A program made the translations under genes and the position numbers. DNA of 64,000 nucleotides, taken from positions 1,054,001 through 1,118,000 of the forward strand of contig NC_015976.1 of assembly GCF_000283515.1 (NCBI RefSeq), in the 5' to 3' direction. The DNA is from Sphingobium sp. SYK-6. GTDB taxonomy: Bacteria; Pseudomonadota; Alphaproteobacteria; Sphingomonadales; Sphingomonadaceae. This document shows positions 15,660 through 26,207 of this stretch, piece by piece (the stretch's first letter is position 1; every line of letters begins with the position of its first letter). Below the pieces are notes generated by a model that saw only the letters and a program-made list of their open reading frames with translations, had not been told where the DNA came from and searched no databases.

Positions 15660-16799
15660 TCAGTTGGTGTTCTGCACCGTCTGCACCGCAGCCGTAATCG
15701 TCAGGATGGGTGAAAACAGCTGGCTGATCAACTGGATGAGCTTGCTGGGCTGGTTGGCCGCGGCATTGCCGAAGTAAAGCACATCCTTGTCTCGCATGGC
15801 GAAGCGCTGGGCGAGGAAATACGACCCGGTCTTCATCATGTTGACATGATAGACCATCGGTATCTCGTTGCCCTGCTCGTCGCGGACATAGCGGAACAGG
15901 AAGATCGCGGCGGGATTGCCAATGCTGGGATTGACGCCGCCGGCAGTCGCGATCGCCTCGGCGAGGGAAACCGACGACCGCCTGAACGGAACCTGTTCGA
16001 CTCGCCCGGAAGCGCCCAGCACCGAGAAGGTGCGGGGATCGTCGATCAGCGTCAGGCGGTCGCCCGGATAGGCGCGCACATCCAGTTTCGGATTCTCGAC
16101 GAGGTCGTTGATGCGCAAGTCAACACTTTGGCCGCCGCGAACGATCCGGAGAAGCAGGTCCTTGGCCTCTCCTCGATAGCCACCGGCAAGCGCGATCACG
16201 TCGGACAGTGTTTCCCGATTCGTCTGCAACACGAGACGGCCCGGCTTTGCCACTTCGCCCCCGACGATGATCGAATTGGTGATGGCCTGATTGAGCGTGA
16301 CGATCACTTGCGGATTTTGCGACATCCCCGCCAGCGAATTGCGAATCATCGTCTCGACTTCGCCGGTCGTGACCCCCGCGACATGAAGCGTGCCGGCATA
16401 GGGAATGCTTATGTCCCCCAGGTCATCCACCCGCGTCGGCGGCAGCTTCTGCACCTGCACGCCGGGACTAGCGCCGACCTGGCTCAATCCCCCATTTCCG
16501 CCGGCCGCCGAAAACAGCGTGACCCCGGCTTCGTAGATATTGATGTCCAGCACGTCGCCCGGACCGATCATGTCGGTCGGCGGTGGTGCCAGCTCGGGCA
16601 ATAGCCCCGCCGCCACCTGATCCGCCTCCGGAACATCCGCAATCGTCTGGATGGGGACAATCTGGATCGGCGAGGCTTCATGCCCGGGTGTTTGGGCCGT
16701 TTTCTCGATCTGCCCCCTGGTAGGACCGTTGGAGGGAAGCGTGGCGCAACCCGCAAGTCCTGCAAGCAGGACCAGAAAAACGCTATTCTTAACTTGCAT
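15660..16799 (-). CDS. Outer-membrane polysaccharide export (OPX, Wza/KpsD-like) lipoprotein
   Basis: A 379-residue lipoprotein: signal peptide MQVKNSVFLVLLAGLAGC with lipobox LAGC at residues 15-18, then the Poly_export domain (IGPGDVLDINIYEAG through DDLGDISIPYAGTLHVAGVTTGEVE..I) and SLBB repeats (VGGEVAKPGRLVLQTNRETLSDVIALAGG; VLGASGRVEQVPFRRSSVSLAEAIATAGG). OPX proteins form the outer-membrane exit pore for capsule or exopolysaccharide. It is transcribed divergently from the PCP protein gene, with 180 bases between. ATG 16799 is set by the lipoprotein signal. Confidence 0.93.
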   Translation of the reverse strand: MQVKNSVFLVLLAGLAGCATLPSNGPTRGQIEKTAQTPGHEASPIQIVPIQTIADVPEADQVAAGLLPELAPPPTDMIGPGDVLDINIYEAGVTLFSAAGGNGGLSQVGASPGVQVQKLPPTRVDDLGDISIPYAGTLHVAGVTTGEVETMIRNSLAGMSQNPQVIVTLNQAITNSIIVGGEVAKPGRLVLQTNRETLSDVIALAGGYRGEAKDLLLRIVRGGQSVDLRINDLVENPKLDVRAYPGDRLTLIDDPRTFSVLGASGRVEQVPFRRSSVSLAEAIATAGGVNPSIGNPAAIFLFRYVRDEQGNEIPMVYHVNMMKTGSYFLAQRFAMRDKDVLYFGNAAANQPSKLIQLISQLFSPILTITAAVQTVQNTN

Positions 16800-16979
16800 C
16801 ACTGATGAACTCGGAGGCTTGCGGCATCGATGGCCGCACGCCTTAGCACCGGGACCGGAGAATGGACAATAGTTCCTCTTGCCATAGCTCGGCAGGTCGC
16901 TGCTTGGCCTTGCGCCCCGCTTCATGTTGGCCTAGCGCAGGACGGCTCAGATCCCCATGTCAGGCATTACAAAGACTTT

Positions 16980-18143
16980 ATGAACGTAAACCCATCGTTC
17001 CCCGTCGAGGCCGAAGCGACGGTCCATCGATCCGCATTTTCTCAGTGGATGAGGAAACGACGCTGGTTTCTGGGGTTCGTCGTGGCACCGACGATCCTGG
17101 CTGCGACCTATTATGGCCTGATTGCCTCTGATGTCTACATTTCGGAGTCGCGGTTCGTCATCAAAAGCCCTGACCGGAAGGGATCGCAAGTCTCCACCCT
17201 GGCCAATCTGGTCCAGACGACCGGACTTTCCGCGGGGCAGGAGCAAACGAATGAGGTGCTCGCTTACGTGCGCTCGCGTGATGCCCTCAGAGCCCTGGAA
17301 AAGAATTCGGGCATTCGCGAGCGGTTTTCGTCAAGCCTTGCCGATCGCTTCTCCCGATTCCCGCATCCGTTTTCCGACAGCAGTTTCGAGAGTTTATTCA
17401 AATATTACGACGGTATGATTGACGCTCGTCTTGATACCAGCACGGGCACTGCCATCATTAAGGTGAAAGCCTTCACTCCCCAGGACGCTTACATAATCAA
17501 TCGTCAGTTACTCGACCTGAGCGAGGGGCTCGTCAATCGCCTGAACGCCCGCTCGCAAACCAAGAGCATCGCCGAAGCTCAAAGGCAGGTCGATCTTGCT
17601 ACTGAAAGGGCTAGAGCAGCTCGGGTGGCCTTGGCGCGGTATCGCAATACCCAGGCATTGATCGATCCAGAGAGGCAGGCAGCGGGAGTTCTGGAACTCG
17701 CCAATAGCATGATTGGTGAACGGGCCGCCCTGCAGGCTCAGCTCGACCTTATGCAGCGTGTGGCCCCGAACAACCCGTCGATCCCCGCGCTTCGCAGCCG
17801 GATCAATGCAATCACGGTTCAGATCGCATCCCAGGACGGCCGAGTGGTCGGCACCGGGAGCGGCATTGCTTCCAAAATGGGCGACTACGAGAACCTTCTC
17901 GTCGAGCAGGAATTTTCGACCGAAAGCCTGAACGTAGCCAATGCGGCCCTCGTGCAGGCAAGGGCCGAAGCCCAGCGGCAGCAATTCTATCTCGAGCGCG
18001 TTGTTAACCCGAACTTGCCGGACACGCCGCTCCTTCCGAAGCGTATCCTGAGTGTGATAATTTTCGCTGCGGCTGCGACCTGCCTTTACTTCATCGCATG
18101 GATGTTTGTGACAGGCATTCTTGAACACGCGCCGGAAGACTGA
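16980..18143 (+). CDS. kpsE: Capsule export inner-membrane PCP protein (KpsE/BexC/CtrB type)
   Basis: A 387-residue polysaccharide co-polymerase protein. TM1 (about 30-50) and TM2 (about 355-380) flank a long periplasmic region with coiled coil (AEAQRQVDLATERARAARVALARYRN, about 195-225) and the family block NPNLPDTPLLPKRILSVIIFAAAATC just before TM2. It links the KpsMT ATP-driven exporter to the OPX pore. It is the first gene of a kpsE-kpsM-kpsT operon, three bases before kpsM. The ribosome binding site is weak, so the start is moderately sure. Confidence 0.92.
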   Translation: MNVNPSFPVEAEATVHRSAFSQWMRKRRWFLGFVVAPTILAATYYGLIASDVYISESRFVIKSPDRKGSQVSTLANLVQTTGLSAGQEQTNEVLAYVRSRDALRALEKNSGIRERFSSSLADRFSRFPHPFSDSSFESLFKYYDGMIDARLDTSTGTAIIKVKAFTPQDAYIINRQLLDLSEGLVNRLNARSQTKSIAEAQRQVDLATERARAARVALARYRNTQALIDPERQAAGVLELANSMIGERAALQAQLDLMQRVAPNNPSIPALRSRINAITVQIASQDGRVVGTGSGIASKMGDYENLLVEQEFSTESLNVANAALVQARAEAQRQQFYLERVVNPNLPDTPLLPKRILSVIIFAAAATCLYFIAWMFVTGILEHAPED

Positions 18144-18146
18144 ACA

Positions 18147-18944
18147 ATGGCTGATGCCGGCTTTCAAAGACTGCAATCGGGATGGGCGACGCAGGTTCGT
18201 GTAATTCATGCCCTCATGATCCGCGAGCTGCATACGAGGTTCGGCCGAGAAAATATCGGCTTCCTTTGGATCATGGTCGAGCCCCTATTGTTCGCAATTC
18301 TCGTGGCGATCGTCTGGAGATTTATAAAAGGGCCAGAAGAGCACGGAGTAAGCATCGTTGCTTTTGTGATTTCTGGATATATCCCCATCACCTTATTTCG
18401 ACACGGAGTTTCACGAAGCACTTCGGTGTTTACGGCTAATTCTAGTTTATTATATCACAGGCAAATAAAGATTCTTGATTTCATATTGGTCAGATTTGCT
18501 ATCGAGGTTCTGGGCGGTATGATGGCTTATTTATTTATCGCGCTAATATTGATACCGCTTCAACAGTTCCCAATTCCAGCGGATATAGGTTTATTTATCG
18601 CGGGCTGGTTTACTTATGCAATATTCTGCTTTTCCCTTTGCTTGGTGATCGGGCCACTTTCTGAAATGTCAGAAGTTGTCGAAAAATTTGTTCCAGTTAC
18701 AACATATATCATGATTCCAATTTCCGGCCTGTTTACCATGGCATCATGGGTCCCTCCTCCGTTAAGGGACTATCTACTTTATTCTCCATTTGTGAACGCA
18801 ATGGAGATGATGCGCAAAGGTCTATGGGGGGATCAGGTAACCGCCTATTACAGTATATGGAACCCAATTGGCTGTTCCATGGTGGCCGCAGCAATCGGCC
18901 TTGCTCTTTGTCGTCGCGTACGCAGGACCCTCACTGTCGAATGA
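18147..18944 (+). CDS. kpsM: Capsular polysaccharide ABC-2 permease (KpsM-like)
   Basis: A 265-residue membrane permease with six hydrophobic helices. IRELHTRFGRENIGFLWIMVEPLLFAILV (about 22-50) is the ABC-2 entry motif, and the C-terminal part has PFVNAMEMMRKGLWG. It forms the inner-membrane channel that exports a lipid-linked polysaccharide with KpsT. From here to 19588 the DNA is clearly more AT-rich than the flanks, a sign of horizontal origin. The stop overlaps the kpsT start (ATGA). Confidence 0.93.
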   Translation: MADAGFQRLQSGWATQVRVIHALMIRELHTRFGRENIGFLWIMVEPLLFAILVAIVWRFIKGPEEHGVSIVAFVISGYIPITLFRHGVSRSTSVFTANSSLLYHRQIKILDFILVRFAIEVLGGMMAYLFIALILIPLQQFPIPADIGLFIAGWFTYAIFCFSLCLVIGPLSEMSEVVEKFVPVTTYIMIPISGLFTMASWVPPPLRDYLLYSPFVNAMEMMRKGLWGDQVTAYYSIWNPIGCSMVAAAIGLALCRRVRRTLTVE

Positions 18945-19588
18945 TAATTTGTCAGAATATCTGTAAATCGTACCCACAAGGTGCGGGACGGAAACGCGTG
19001 CTCGATGATGTCAATCTTATCGTTGAGCGGGGAGAACGCGTCGCATTGCTTGGTCGCAATGGGGCAGGCAAGAGCACCCTCATTAAGTTAATCGGCGGCG
19101 TCGAGATGCCGACTTCGGGCAAGATTACCCGGCAGATGTCCACTTCCTGGCCATTGGGTTTTGCAGGCGGCTTCCAAGGCAGTCTGACCGGTTACGACAA
19201 TGCTCGATTCATCGCCCGTATCTACGCGCGGGATTATACTCAGATTCGAGCATTTATTGAGGATTTCACCGAACTGGGAAGCCAACTAAAGATGCCGGTG
19301 AAGACCTATTCATCGGGCATGCGCGCGCGCTTGGCATTCGCCCTGTCGTTGGCGATCGAGTTCGACTGCTATCTGATTGATGAGATCATCTTGGTCGGCG
19401 ACCAAAACTTTCATCGGAAATGCCATTACGAACTTTTTGAAAAGCGCAGTGACCGCGCCATGATTCTCGCGTCGCATAGTTTAGATATTGTACAGAAATA
19501 CTGTAATCGTGCAGTAATTATAGATAAATGCAAAGCAATTAATCATCCAAATGTGGATATTGCTATCGCAAATTACACAAAGCTATAA
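18941..19588 (+). CDS. kpsT: Capsular polysaccharide export ATPase (KpsT-like)
   Basis: A 215-residue ABC ATPase: Walker A LLGRNGAGKSTLIKL (about 40-52), signature YSSGMRARLAFALSLAIEFD (about 123-142), Walker B CYLIDEIILVGD, H-switch ILASHSLD. The length and the LIDE..VGD form are typical of KpsT/CtrD rather than of Wzt proteins with a C-terminal carbohydrate-binding domain. It powers KpsM. The tail is AT-rich and ends before a 270-base AT-rich gap and an IS3 remnant. Confidence 0.93.
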   Translation: MIICQNICKSYPQGAGRKRVLDDVNLIVERGERVALLGRNGAGKSTLIKLIGGVEMPTSGKITRQMSTSWPLGFAGGFQGSLTGYDNARFIARIYARDYTQIRAFIEDFTELGSQLKMPVKTYSSGMRARLAFALSLAIEFDCYLIDEIILVGDQNFHRKCHYELFEKRSDRAMILASHSLDIVQKYCNRAVIIDKCKAINHPNVDIAIANYTKL

Positions 19589-19855
19589 ATTGCAAATATA
19601 AAGTAAAACATGAAATAATTCTGATTTTTAGTATCATATCTAGATTTTTATTATATAAAAATGACAGGTGTCAGTGTGAATTTCTGCCCCACGTTTAAGG
19701 CGTAGGCTGACATCATGCGGAACCTGCGGAGCTGAAAAGCCAACTGCTTTAGCTATCATTGTCGCAATTGTTGGCGCGGCGCCTGCCCTTCTGCCTCGTA
19801 CAGGATGGCGCCGTGACGTTCTCGGCTGAAATGTGAGCGATTTTGAGTAGAGCCC
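19589..19855. other. AT-rich spacer after kpsT
   Basis: About 100 very AT-rich bases follow the kpsT stop and then the sequence returns to high GC near 19680, at the edge of the IS3 remnant. I see no gene or clear terminator. Confidence 0.4.
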
Positions 19856-21018
19856 GATGTGGAGGGGTCGGATGAAGATGAAGCGCAGCAGGTTCGGCGA
19901 AGAACAGATCATCGCGATCTTGAAGATGTAGGGGGCCGGGATGGCAACCGCGGACATGTGCCGCCATGGGATCAGCTCGGCGACGTTCTACAAGTGGAAG
20001 TCGAATTATGGCGGTCTGGAGGTGTCCGAAGCCCGGCGCCGGCGCACGCTCGAGGAAGAGAACGGCCGGCTGAAGAAGCTGCTGGCCGAACCCATGCTGG
20101 ACAACGTGGTACTGCAGGATCTGGCATCAGGAAAATGGTGACGCCCGGCGCTAAGCGGGATGCCGTCGCCCGTGCCGTGAGCATCACGGCTTGAGCGAGC
20201 GTCGGGCGTAAACCTGATCGGTGTAAGCCGGCGGGTGATCCGGTGTCGATCGTCGCGGCCGGACGATGGCCCGCTGCGGCAGCGGCTGCGCGAGTTGGCG
20301 GTGGAACGTCGCCGGTTCGGCTATCGGCACATGGGCTATCTGCTGGCTAGCGAGAGCATCACGCCCAACCAAAAGAAGCTGCTTTGGGTCTATCGTGAGG
20401 AGAACCTGCGGATCCGTCGACGCGGTAGCCGCAAGCGCGCCCTGGGCACACGGTCACCGATGGTGCTGCCGGACGGCCCCAACCAGCGTTGGTCGCTGGA
20501 CTTCGTCTCCGATACCGACACCCTGACTTGCGGCCGCGTTTCCGCATCCTGTGCGTGGTCGATGACTACACGCGCACTGGTGGCCGACACGTCACTGTCG
20601 GGCGTGCGGGGCGCGCGGGAACTGACGCGGCTGATCGGAATGCGCGGCAAGCCGCATACGGTGGTCAGCAGCAATGGCACGGAACTGACCTCGTCGGCCA
20701 TCCTGCGCTGATTGCAGGAGCGGCGGATCGAGTGGCATTACATCTCCCCAGGCAAGCCGACTCAGAAGGGCTTCGTCGAGAGCTTCAACGGTCGCTTGCG
20801 CGGCAAATGCCTCAACGAGACGCTGTTCACATCGCTGCCGGATGCCCGCTTCGTGCTGGACGCTTGGCGACACGACTGCAACCACGTGAGATACACTCGA
20901 AACTGGGCGGAAAGACCCCGCCGAGATCGCCGCCCAACGTGTCGGGAGGCATGCCCCCCGATACGTCGCCATCCATCAAACAACCATCATGAAGGAGCGA
21001 GACTCTACTACCTCTAGC
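19855..21018 (+). pseudogene. Inactivated IS3-family insertion sequence
   Basis: OrfA is recognisable (MKMKRSRFGEEQIIAILKM, then an in-frame TAG, then GISSATFYKWKSNYGGLE and a leucine-zipper-like RTLEEENGRLKKLLAE). OrfB pieces follow in changing frames: [61 protein letters not shown]. Stops and frameshifts (for example TGA at 20709) disable it. It interrupts the polysaccharide region between kpsT and fcl. It resembles the IS3 fragment at 38.9-40.4 kb. Confidence 0.88.
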
Positions 21019-21101
21019 CGATAACAATCACGGGAGCACGTCGAGAACATTCGCTTTTATCAGTGACAGGTAAAAAAAGGGGACAGACGCATCAGCGCGT
21101 T

Positions 21102-22067
21102 TCAAGCTTCCCGGAAATTGTCGCGGTTTTTCAGAAACCAGCGGTATGTTGACTCGATCCCCTGCGATAAGCTGATTTTGGCGCGCCAGCCCATACTGGC
21201 GAGCCGGCGTACATCCATCAGCTTCTGGGGCGTGCCATCCGGTTTCGAGGGATCGAAACTGATTCGTCCCTTATAGCCCGTAACTTTCGCCACCAGCTGT
21301 GCAAGCTCCGCGATCGAAACATCATCGCCATAACCGACATTGATGTGACTGAGCATGGGTTCGGTGTTAGCTTCATAGACATCTTTGGACAGGTCCATGA
21401 CGAACAAAGATGCCTCTGCCATATCATCGACATGCAAAAATTCCCGGCGCGGCGTTCCAGTGCCCCACACGACGATTTCCTGAATTCCTGTCTCGACGGC
21501 TTCATGGAAGCGTCGCAGCAGAGCGGGTAGCACGTGGGAGTTGGCGACGTGGAAATTGTCACCCTCGCCATACAGATTAGAAGGCATTACGCTGCGATAG
21601 TCGGTGCCATATTGCCGGTTGTAACTTTCGCACATCTTGATGCCGGCGATCTTCGCGATGGCATAAGGCTCGTTGGTCGGCTCCAGAACCCCAGTCAGCA
21701 GCGCATGCTCCTCCATGGGTTGCGTGACGGCGCGTGGATATATGCACGAAGACCCTAGGAAGAGTAGGTTCTGGACACCGGCTTCGAAAGCCTGATGGAT
21801 AAGATTGCATTCGATCATCAGGTTTTCATAGATGAACTGCGCAGGATAGGTATTGTTGGCATGGATTCCGCCGACCTTGGCTGCCGCAATAATGACGGCA
21901 TCCGGCCGTTCGGCCTGCATGAACGCACGCACGGCAGCCTGATCCTGCAGATCAAGAGCGTCACGACCTCGGGTGATAGTCCCGATGCCCCGTTCCTGCA
22001 GCTTTCGCAGGATGGCTCCGCCGACCATCCCGCGGTGACCGGCGACAAAGACCCGTCTCGGAAACAT
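21102..22067 (-). CDS. fcl: GDP-L-fucose synthase
   Basis: A 321-residue SDR epimerase-reductase: Rossmann motif [14 protein letters not shown] (5-18), catalytic [11 protein letters not shown]er and [15 protein letters not shown] (YxxxK, about 140). It converts GDP-4-keto-6-deoxymannose to GDP-L-fucose with NADPH. It starts one base after the gmd stop, so the two form an operon supplying activated fucose for the polysaccharide. ATG 22067 gives the usual family length. Confidence 0.96.
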   Translation of the reverse strand: MFPRRVFVAGHRGMVGGAILRKLQERGIGTITRGRDALDLQDQAAVRAFMQAERPDAVIIAAAKVGGIHANNTYPAQFIYENLMIECNLIHQAFEAGVQNLLFLGSSCIYPRAVTQPMEEHALLTGVLEPTNEPYAIAKIAGIKMCESYNRQYGTDYRSVMPSNLYGEGDNFHVANSHVLPALLRRFHEAVETGIQEIVVWGTGTPRREFLHVDDMAEASLFVMDLSKDVYEANTEPMLSHINVGYGDDVSIAELAQLVAKVTGYKGRISFDPSKPDGTPQKLMDVRRLASMGWRAKISLSQGIESTYRWFLKNRDNFREA

Positions 22068-22068
22068 G

Positions 22069-23205
22069 TCAGTTTTCCACCGATACCGGAATGTCGTAAC
22101 CGTGCGCCTTGAGCAACGCATGGCGTTTCGCAACCTTCAAGTCAGCCGCGACCATCTCGGCGCACATTTGCTGCGCCGAGATTTCGGGAACCCATCCGAG
22201 TTTTTCCTTGGCGTTCGTGGGATCACCCAGCAATGTTTCCACCTCTGCCGGACGGAAATAACGAGGATCGATCCGTACAATCACGTCGCCGGGCCTTACG
22301 CTGCACTCCCGGGGCTCGCGAACAGTCTCCACGATCCCGACCTCATCAACGCCCTCTCCAGCGAAACGAAGACAGATGCCCAGTTCGGCGGCGGACCAAG
22401 TGATGAACTCACGGACGGAATATTGGCGGCCGGTCGCAATAACGAAGTCTTCCGGCGTTTCCTGCTGCAACATCATCCACTGCATGCGTACGTAATCGCG
22501 GGCATGGCCCCAATCGCGTAGCGAGTCGATATTGCCCATGAACAGGCATTCCTCCAACCCCTGGCTGATATTAGCGAGGCCGCGCGTGATCTTGCGGGTT
22601 ACGAATGTCTCGCCGCGCCGCGGACTTTCGTGATTAAAGAGTACGCCGTTACAGGCATACATCCCATAGGCTTCCCGATAATTGACCGTGATCCAGTATG
22701 CGTAGAGCTTTGCGACGGCGTAGGGCGAGCGCGGATAGAAGGGAGTGGTTTCCCGTTGCGGGATTTCCTGGACAAGGCCATATAATTCGGACGTCGAGGC
22801 CTGATAGAAACGCGTTTTTTCCAAGCCTAGAAAGCGGATCGCTTCCAGCAGGCGAAGGGTCCCGACCGCGTCAACGTCGGCGGTATATTCCGGTGCTTCG
22901 AAGCTGACCGCGACATGGCTCTGAGCGCCGAGGTTGTAAACCTCGTCGGGCTGGACGTCCTGGAGGATACGGGTCAGGTTGGAGGTGTCCGACAGATCGC
23001 CATAATGCAATTTCAGGTGCGCGGATTCCGCATGGGGGTCTGCGTAGATATGGTCAATCCGCTGCGTGTTGAACGAGGATGCACGGCGTTTGATACCGTG
23101 AACTTCATATCCCTTTTCGATAAGAAACTCAGCAAGATAAGATCCGTCCTGGCCAGTGACTCCGGTTATGAGTGCTACTTTTCCACCTGTCGTATTGGAG
23201 GTCAT
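22069..23205 (-). CDS. gmd: GDP-mannose 4,6-dehydratase
   Basis: A 378-residue SDR dehydratase: [18 protein letters not shown] (11-28), [29 protein letters not shown], catalytic TSELYG (Thr/Glu) and [15 protein letters not shown] (YxxxK). It makes GDP-4-keto-6-deoxy-D-mannose from GDP-mannose, the substrate of Fcl. It is directly upstream of fcl. The gene making GDP-mannose is not in this window. Confidence 0.97.
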   Translation of the reverse strand: MTSNTTGGKVALITGVTGQDGSYLAEFLIEKGYEVHGIKRRASSFNTQRIDHIYADPHAESAHLKLHYGDLSDTSNLTRILQDVQPDEVYNLGAQSHVAVSFEAPEYTADVDAVGTLRLLEAIRFLGLEKTRFYQASTSELYGLVQEIPQRETTPFYPRSPYAVAKLYAYWITVNYREAYGMYACNGVLFNHESPRRGETFVTRKITRGLANISQGLEECLFMGNIDSLRDWGHARDYVRMQWMMLQQETPEDFVIATGRQYSVREFITWSAAELGICLRFAGEGVDEVGIVETVREPRECSVRPGDVIVRIDPRYFRPAEVETLLGDPTNAKEKLGWVPEISAQQMCAEMVAADLKVAKRHALLKAHGYDIPVSVEN

Positions 23206-23292
23206 GCCTGTTCTATGGCCCTATCGTACAGTTGCTGATCTCAAAGACGGCTCGACGAGGCTACCGAACCCTCAGAAATTCGTTCGCTATTT

Positions 23293-24336
23293 CTAGTCCA
23301 CCGATCGACGCAAGGCTCGCTCATGTGCTTCGCGCCGAAGGAGATTGCCGAAGGAAGCTGCGGAATCGCTGTAGCTCCATCGCCTGCGATCGTCCAGAAT
23401 GATAGAATTCAAGCGCTCTCTGTCTTTTAACCATCGTTCATGGCCAAGGCGAACTCGCTGAAACGCGCCGGTGCTGATACGATCAAGATCCGATTTCGAC
23501 AGGATAGGCAAGCTTAGCGGCGCATCCGGATCATAGAGAATGCCGGAGGACAGATGGCCGATATACTCGTTCATCGTCGGGGCATCGGGGGCGAGGACGA
23601 TCTGCCCCCTAGCCATGGCTTCGAGGAAGGTGGCTCCGATACCCTCTTGCGTGCGCGGCGCGAAGTAAAAGCGGAAGGTGCTTGCGCAGGCATCCAGTGC
23701 CGCCCGGTCGTCGAACCAGCCTGAAACGCTGACAGGGACGGCGCCATCTTTCATTTGCGCAAGGCGGGCCGACTGGGCAATCCTATGGTGAGGACGATCG
23801 GGAGCGGCGTGTACATGAAGCTTGGTCAGGCCCAGCGCCCTGCATTGAGCCCGGACCTGGCTCGCGTTCGTTCGCTCCATCGGGCGCCTTTCCCAAAAGA
23901 AGGCGCCTTCGGGTTCGGCGAATGTGATGGGTTCCGCAGCTGGTTCGGGGAAATACTGGAAATAGGAGCTGTCCAGTCCCGCGCACTGCAGGGTTTCGTG
24001 CATCGCGCGGGAGAAGGCGATGAAGCGATGCATCTGGAAGCGCTGCCACCATGTCTCATCATAGTGAGAGGCCGCGTCGAACATTGGGATCAGGATCATC
24101 CGACCGAACTCGGTCGCGCACAGCAATTCAGACGCAATGTACTCCGTCTGCCAGAAAATGTAGCGATCAAATCGTTTCGCCGCGATCGCCGCAACGATGT
24201 CGTCGGCAGGGTCCCTCGGATCATCCGGCGAATGATAATATTCCTCGACGGATCCGAGCGCTTTAAGGATGTCGAGGAAAAAGATGTGCGATCGGCTCAG
24301 CTTGTGAAAAGCATGCCCAACAAAACAGATTCTCAC
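23293..24336 (-). CDS. Glycosyltransferase, GT-B fold (GT4-like)
   Basis: A 347-residue cytoplasmic protein starting MRICFVGHAFHKLSRSHIFFLDIL. The C-terminal half holds the nucleotide-sugar site pattern FAPRTQEGIGATFLEAMARGQIVLAPDAPTMNEYI (about 225-260), the E-x7-E type motif of GT-B enzymes. The N-terminal half is unusual and lacks the common GT4 glycine loop. It is the promoter-distal member of a two-gene unit with the GT2 gene, 13 bases away. The sugar and linkage are unknown. Confidence 0.8.
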   Translation of the reverse strand: MRICFVGHAFHKLSRSHIFFLDILKALGSVEEYYHSPDDPRDPADDIVAAIAAKRFDRYIFWQTEYIASELLCATEFGRMILIPMFDAASHYDETWWQRFQMHRFIAFSRAMHETLQCAGLDSSYFQYFPEPAAEPITFAEPEGAFFWERRPMERTNASQVRAQCRALGLTKLHVHAAPDRPHHRIAQSARLAQMKDGAVPVSVSGWFDDRAALDACASTFRFYFAPRTQEGIGATFLEAMARGQIVLAPDAPTMNEYIGHLSSGILYDPDAPLSLPILSKSDLDRISTGAFQRVRLGHERWLKDRERLNSIILDDRRRWSYSDSAASFGNLLRREAHERALRRSVD

Positions 24337-24349
24337 GGTGATTGCTCCA

Positions 24350-25894
24350 TCAGGCCCAAGTCAGGCGGCTAAAGGCGATTCCCAATCTCCGGTCATCGCC
24401 TGGTGGCTGAGCCAGCTTGTCGACGGAAAGCCGGAGCGTGTTGGATCCCCTTCGCCATTTGCCGGCTGGAGCAAAGGTAAGTGGCTGTGGGCCGGTCGAC
24501 GGCTCCAGCTCATAATGCCCAACCGGTCGCTCGTTGAGATAGATGGTCACTTTTTGACCACCTTCAACAAAGGGATTCGCGCTGCAATACAGTGACATCG
24601 TTTCAGGGCAGGCAGCGAAGCTCGCCATCAACAGTGCGTCGTGTGCAACGGACCACACGAAGCCGCCTGACACTTCCACACCCGACCACCCATTCGAAAG
24701 GAGGCCGGAGAACTCGTCAAGTTGGTCTTCTCGTGCCGCCACATCCGTCGATCTCGACGGCGGCATGATCTCGAAGTGAAAATCCGCAAGACGGATGCCC
24801 GCCACCCGACTGTCCTCGCGCGTCAGCGGAGCGAGAACTTCAGGAATGATCGTCAGCCGAGAACCCGGCGGAAGCGCCTGGCTGAAGCGAAGGTCCAGAT
24901 GGAACTGCCCCAGCCCGATGTCCGCTTCGGCGATCACCCTTCCGCCTGACATCAATGTCAGCTTCTGGTCTGGATGGGTATTGTCGCCTACGATGGTGAT
25001 CCCCAGCGACGCGAAGTCCGAGGGCGTCACCATTTCGGTGATCCCTGCCCAGCGGACACGGGTGTCGAAGCCCGATGCAGGGTCCGGCATGTCAGGCGCG
25101 TGGGATCCCGACGCGTAATAGCCGCAATAGGGGGTATGCATCTCGAACGGCGAGGCCGTCGCGCTACCGAACATGAACTTGTCGACCTGTGTCGGGCGCA
25201 GTGAGCGGGAGCGATAGGCGTGCGCCCATTCGCGCTGGATCCTGCTACCCTGCGCGCCTGAAAAACCGCCGGCCAGATAGTGAGCCACGATTTCGTCGAT
25301 ATATTGCATTCGGGCGCCTTCGTCATACGCGCGAAATAGAAAGTCGTGGTCGGCGCAAATAGAGTAGCGGGGGTTGTATCTTATGTCACGCAACAACGAT
25401 GCGCGCGTAAAAGTGGCCTGGTGACCCGGAATCCGGCTATGCCAGCGACGGTCGATCGTCCCTCTCCGCAGATCGTCGCGCAATGCAGAAAAGTCGCTCG
25501 ATCGCTGGATTTTTTCCAGGCGGCCATTCACGTATACATGATCGCCGTAAAAGATATCGGGATCGCCAGCGACCCGTGCGAACATGTCGGCAACGGTATC
25601 GGCGCTATACAACCGGTCTCCGGCGTTTAAGAATAGAATATAGTCATTGGATGCCATGAACGCAGCGGCATTCATCGCGTCATAGATGCTACCGTCCTCG
25701 ATATGCTCGACGCGATCAAATGCGCCTGCGTAGCGATCAAGAATGGTGCTGGTCGCGTCCCAGCTCATTCCGTCAACAAATATATACTCGACGTTCGCAT
25801 AACTCTGATGGAGTACACTTTCGATCGTAAGGGGTAGGTCGGCAGCAGCATTTAAGGCGACCGTGACGATTGATAAGGACTTTTCAGTCATCAA
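24350..25894 (-). CDS. GT2 glycosyltransferase with C-terminal beta-rich domain
   Basis: A 514-residue protein. Residues 5-230 form a GT-A domain: LSIVTVALNAAADLPLTIESVLHQSYANVEYIFVDG, the acceptor acid in EDGSIYDAMNAA, and a metal-site FLNAGDRLYS (in place of a strict DxD). Residues about 270-514 are a beta-rich extension (EIMPPSRSTDV; VTIYLNERPVGHYELEPS) resembling sugar-binding or assembly modules. It is divergent from the 26.2-kb operon across a 313-base AT-rich gap. Confidence 0.88.
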   Translation of the reverse strand: MMTEKSLSIVTVALNAAADLPLTIESVLHQSYANVEYIFVDGMSWDATSTILDRYAGAFDRVEHIEDGSIYDAMNAAAFMASNDYILFLNAGDRLYSADTVADMFARVAGDPDIFYGDHVYVNGRLEKIQRSSDFSALRDDLRRGTIDRRWHSRIPGHQATFTRASLLRDIRYNPRYSICADHDFLFRAYDEGARMQYIDEIVAHYLAGGFSGAQGSRIQREWAHAYRSRSLRPTQVDKFMFGSATASPFEMHTPYCGYYASGSHAPDMPDPASGFDTRVRWAGITEMVTPSDFASLGITIVGDNTHPDQKLTLMSGGRVIAEADIGLGQFHLDLRFSQALPPGSRLTIIPEVLAPLTREDSRVAGIRLADFHFEIMPPSRSTDVAAREDQLDEFSGLLSNGWSGVEVSGGFVWSVAHDALLMASFAACPETMSLYCSANPFVEGGQKVTIYLNERPVGHYELEPSTGPQPLTFAPAGKWRRGSNTLRLSVDKLAQPPGDDRRLGIAFSRLTWA

Positions 25895-26207
25895 AATCTT
25901 CTGCTTTTATGTTGAATTTTTATGATGATAATTCATTAAATGTCGAACTATTCTTCACATGTAATGAAAAAAATTTCATGGCCCGACAGGATGTAAAAGC
26001 TTACAATATCATTCCTTTGTGTCAACAATGGAGATCAGTTCTGCATTGTAGGATCTTATATTTGATCGGTCTCGCCCGAAAGGCGAAATGGCTTGATGTT
26101 CTTCCGGCTGCCTCTAAAAAGCGCATGGCCATGCCGATCTGTTTTTTTGCCCGTATCTTGCAGCCTCTGTATTGGGTGTCTTCGCCGGAATCAATCAGGA
26201 GCAATGC
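25895..26207. other. AT-rich divergent intergenic region
   Basis: This gap separates two divergent glycosyltransferase units and should hold promoters for both. It is AT-rich from about 25900 to 25985, then mixed. No EcfG-type site and no clear -35/-10 pair could be assigned. Confidence 0.4.
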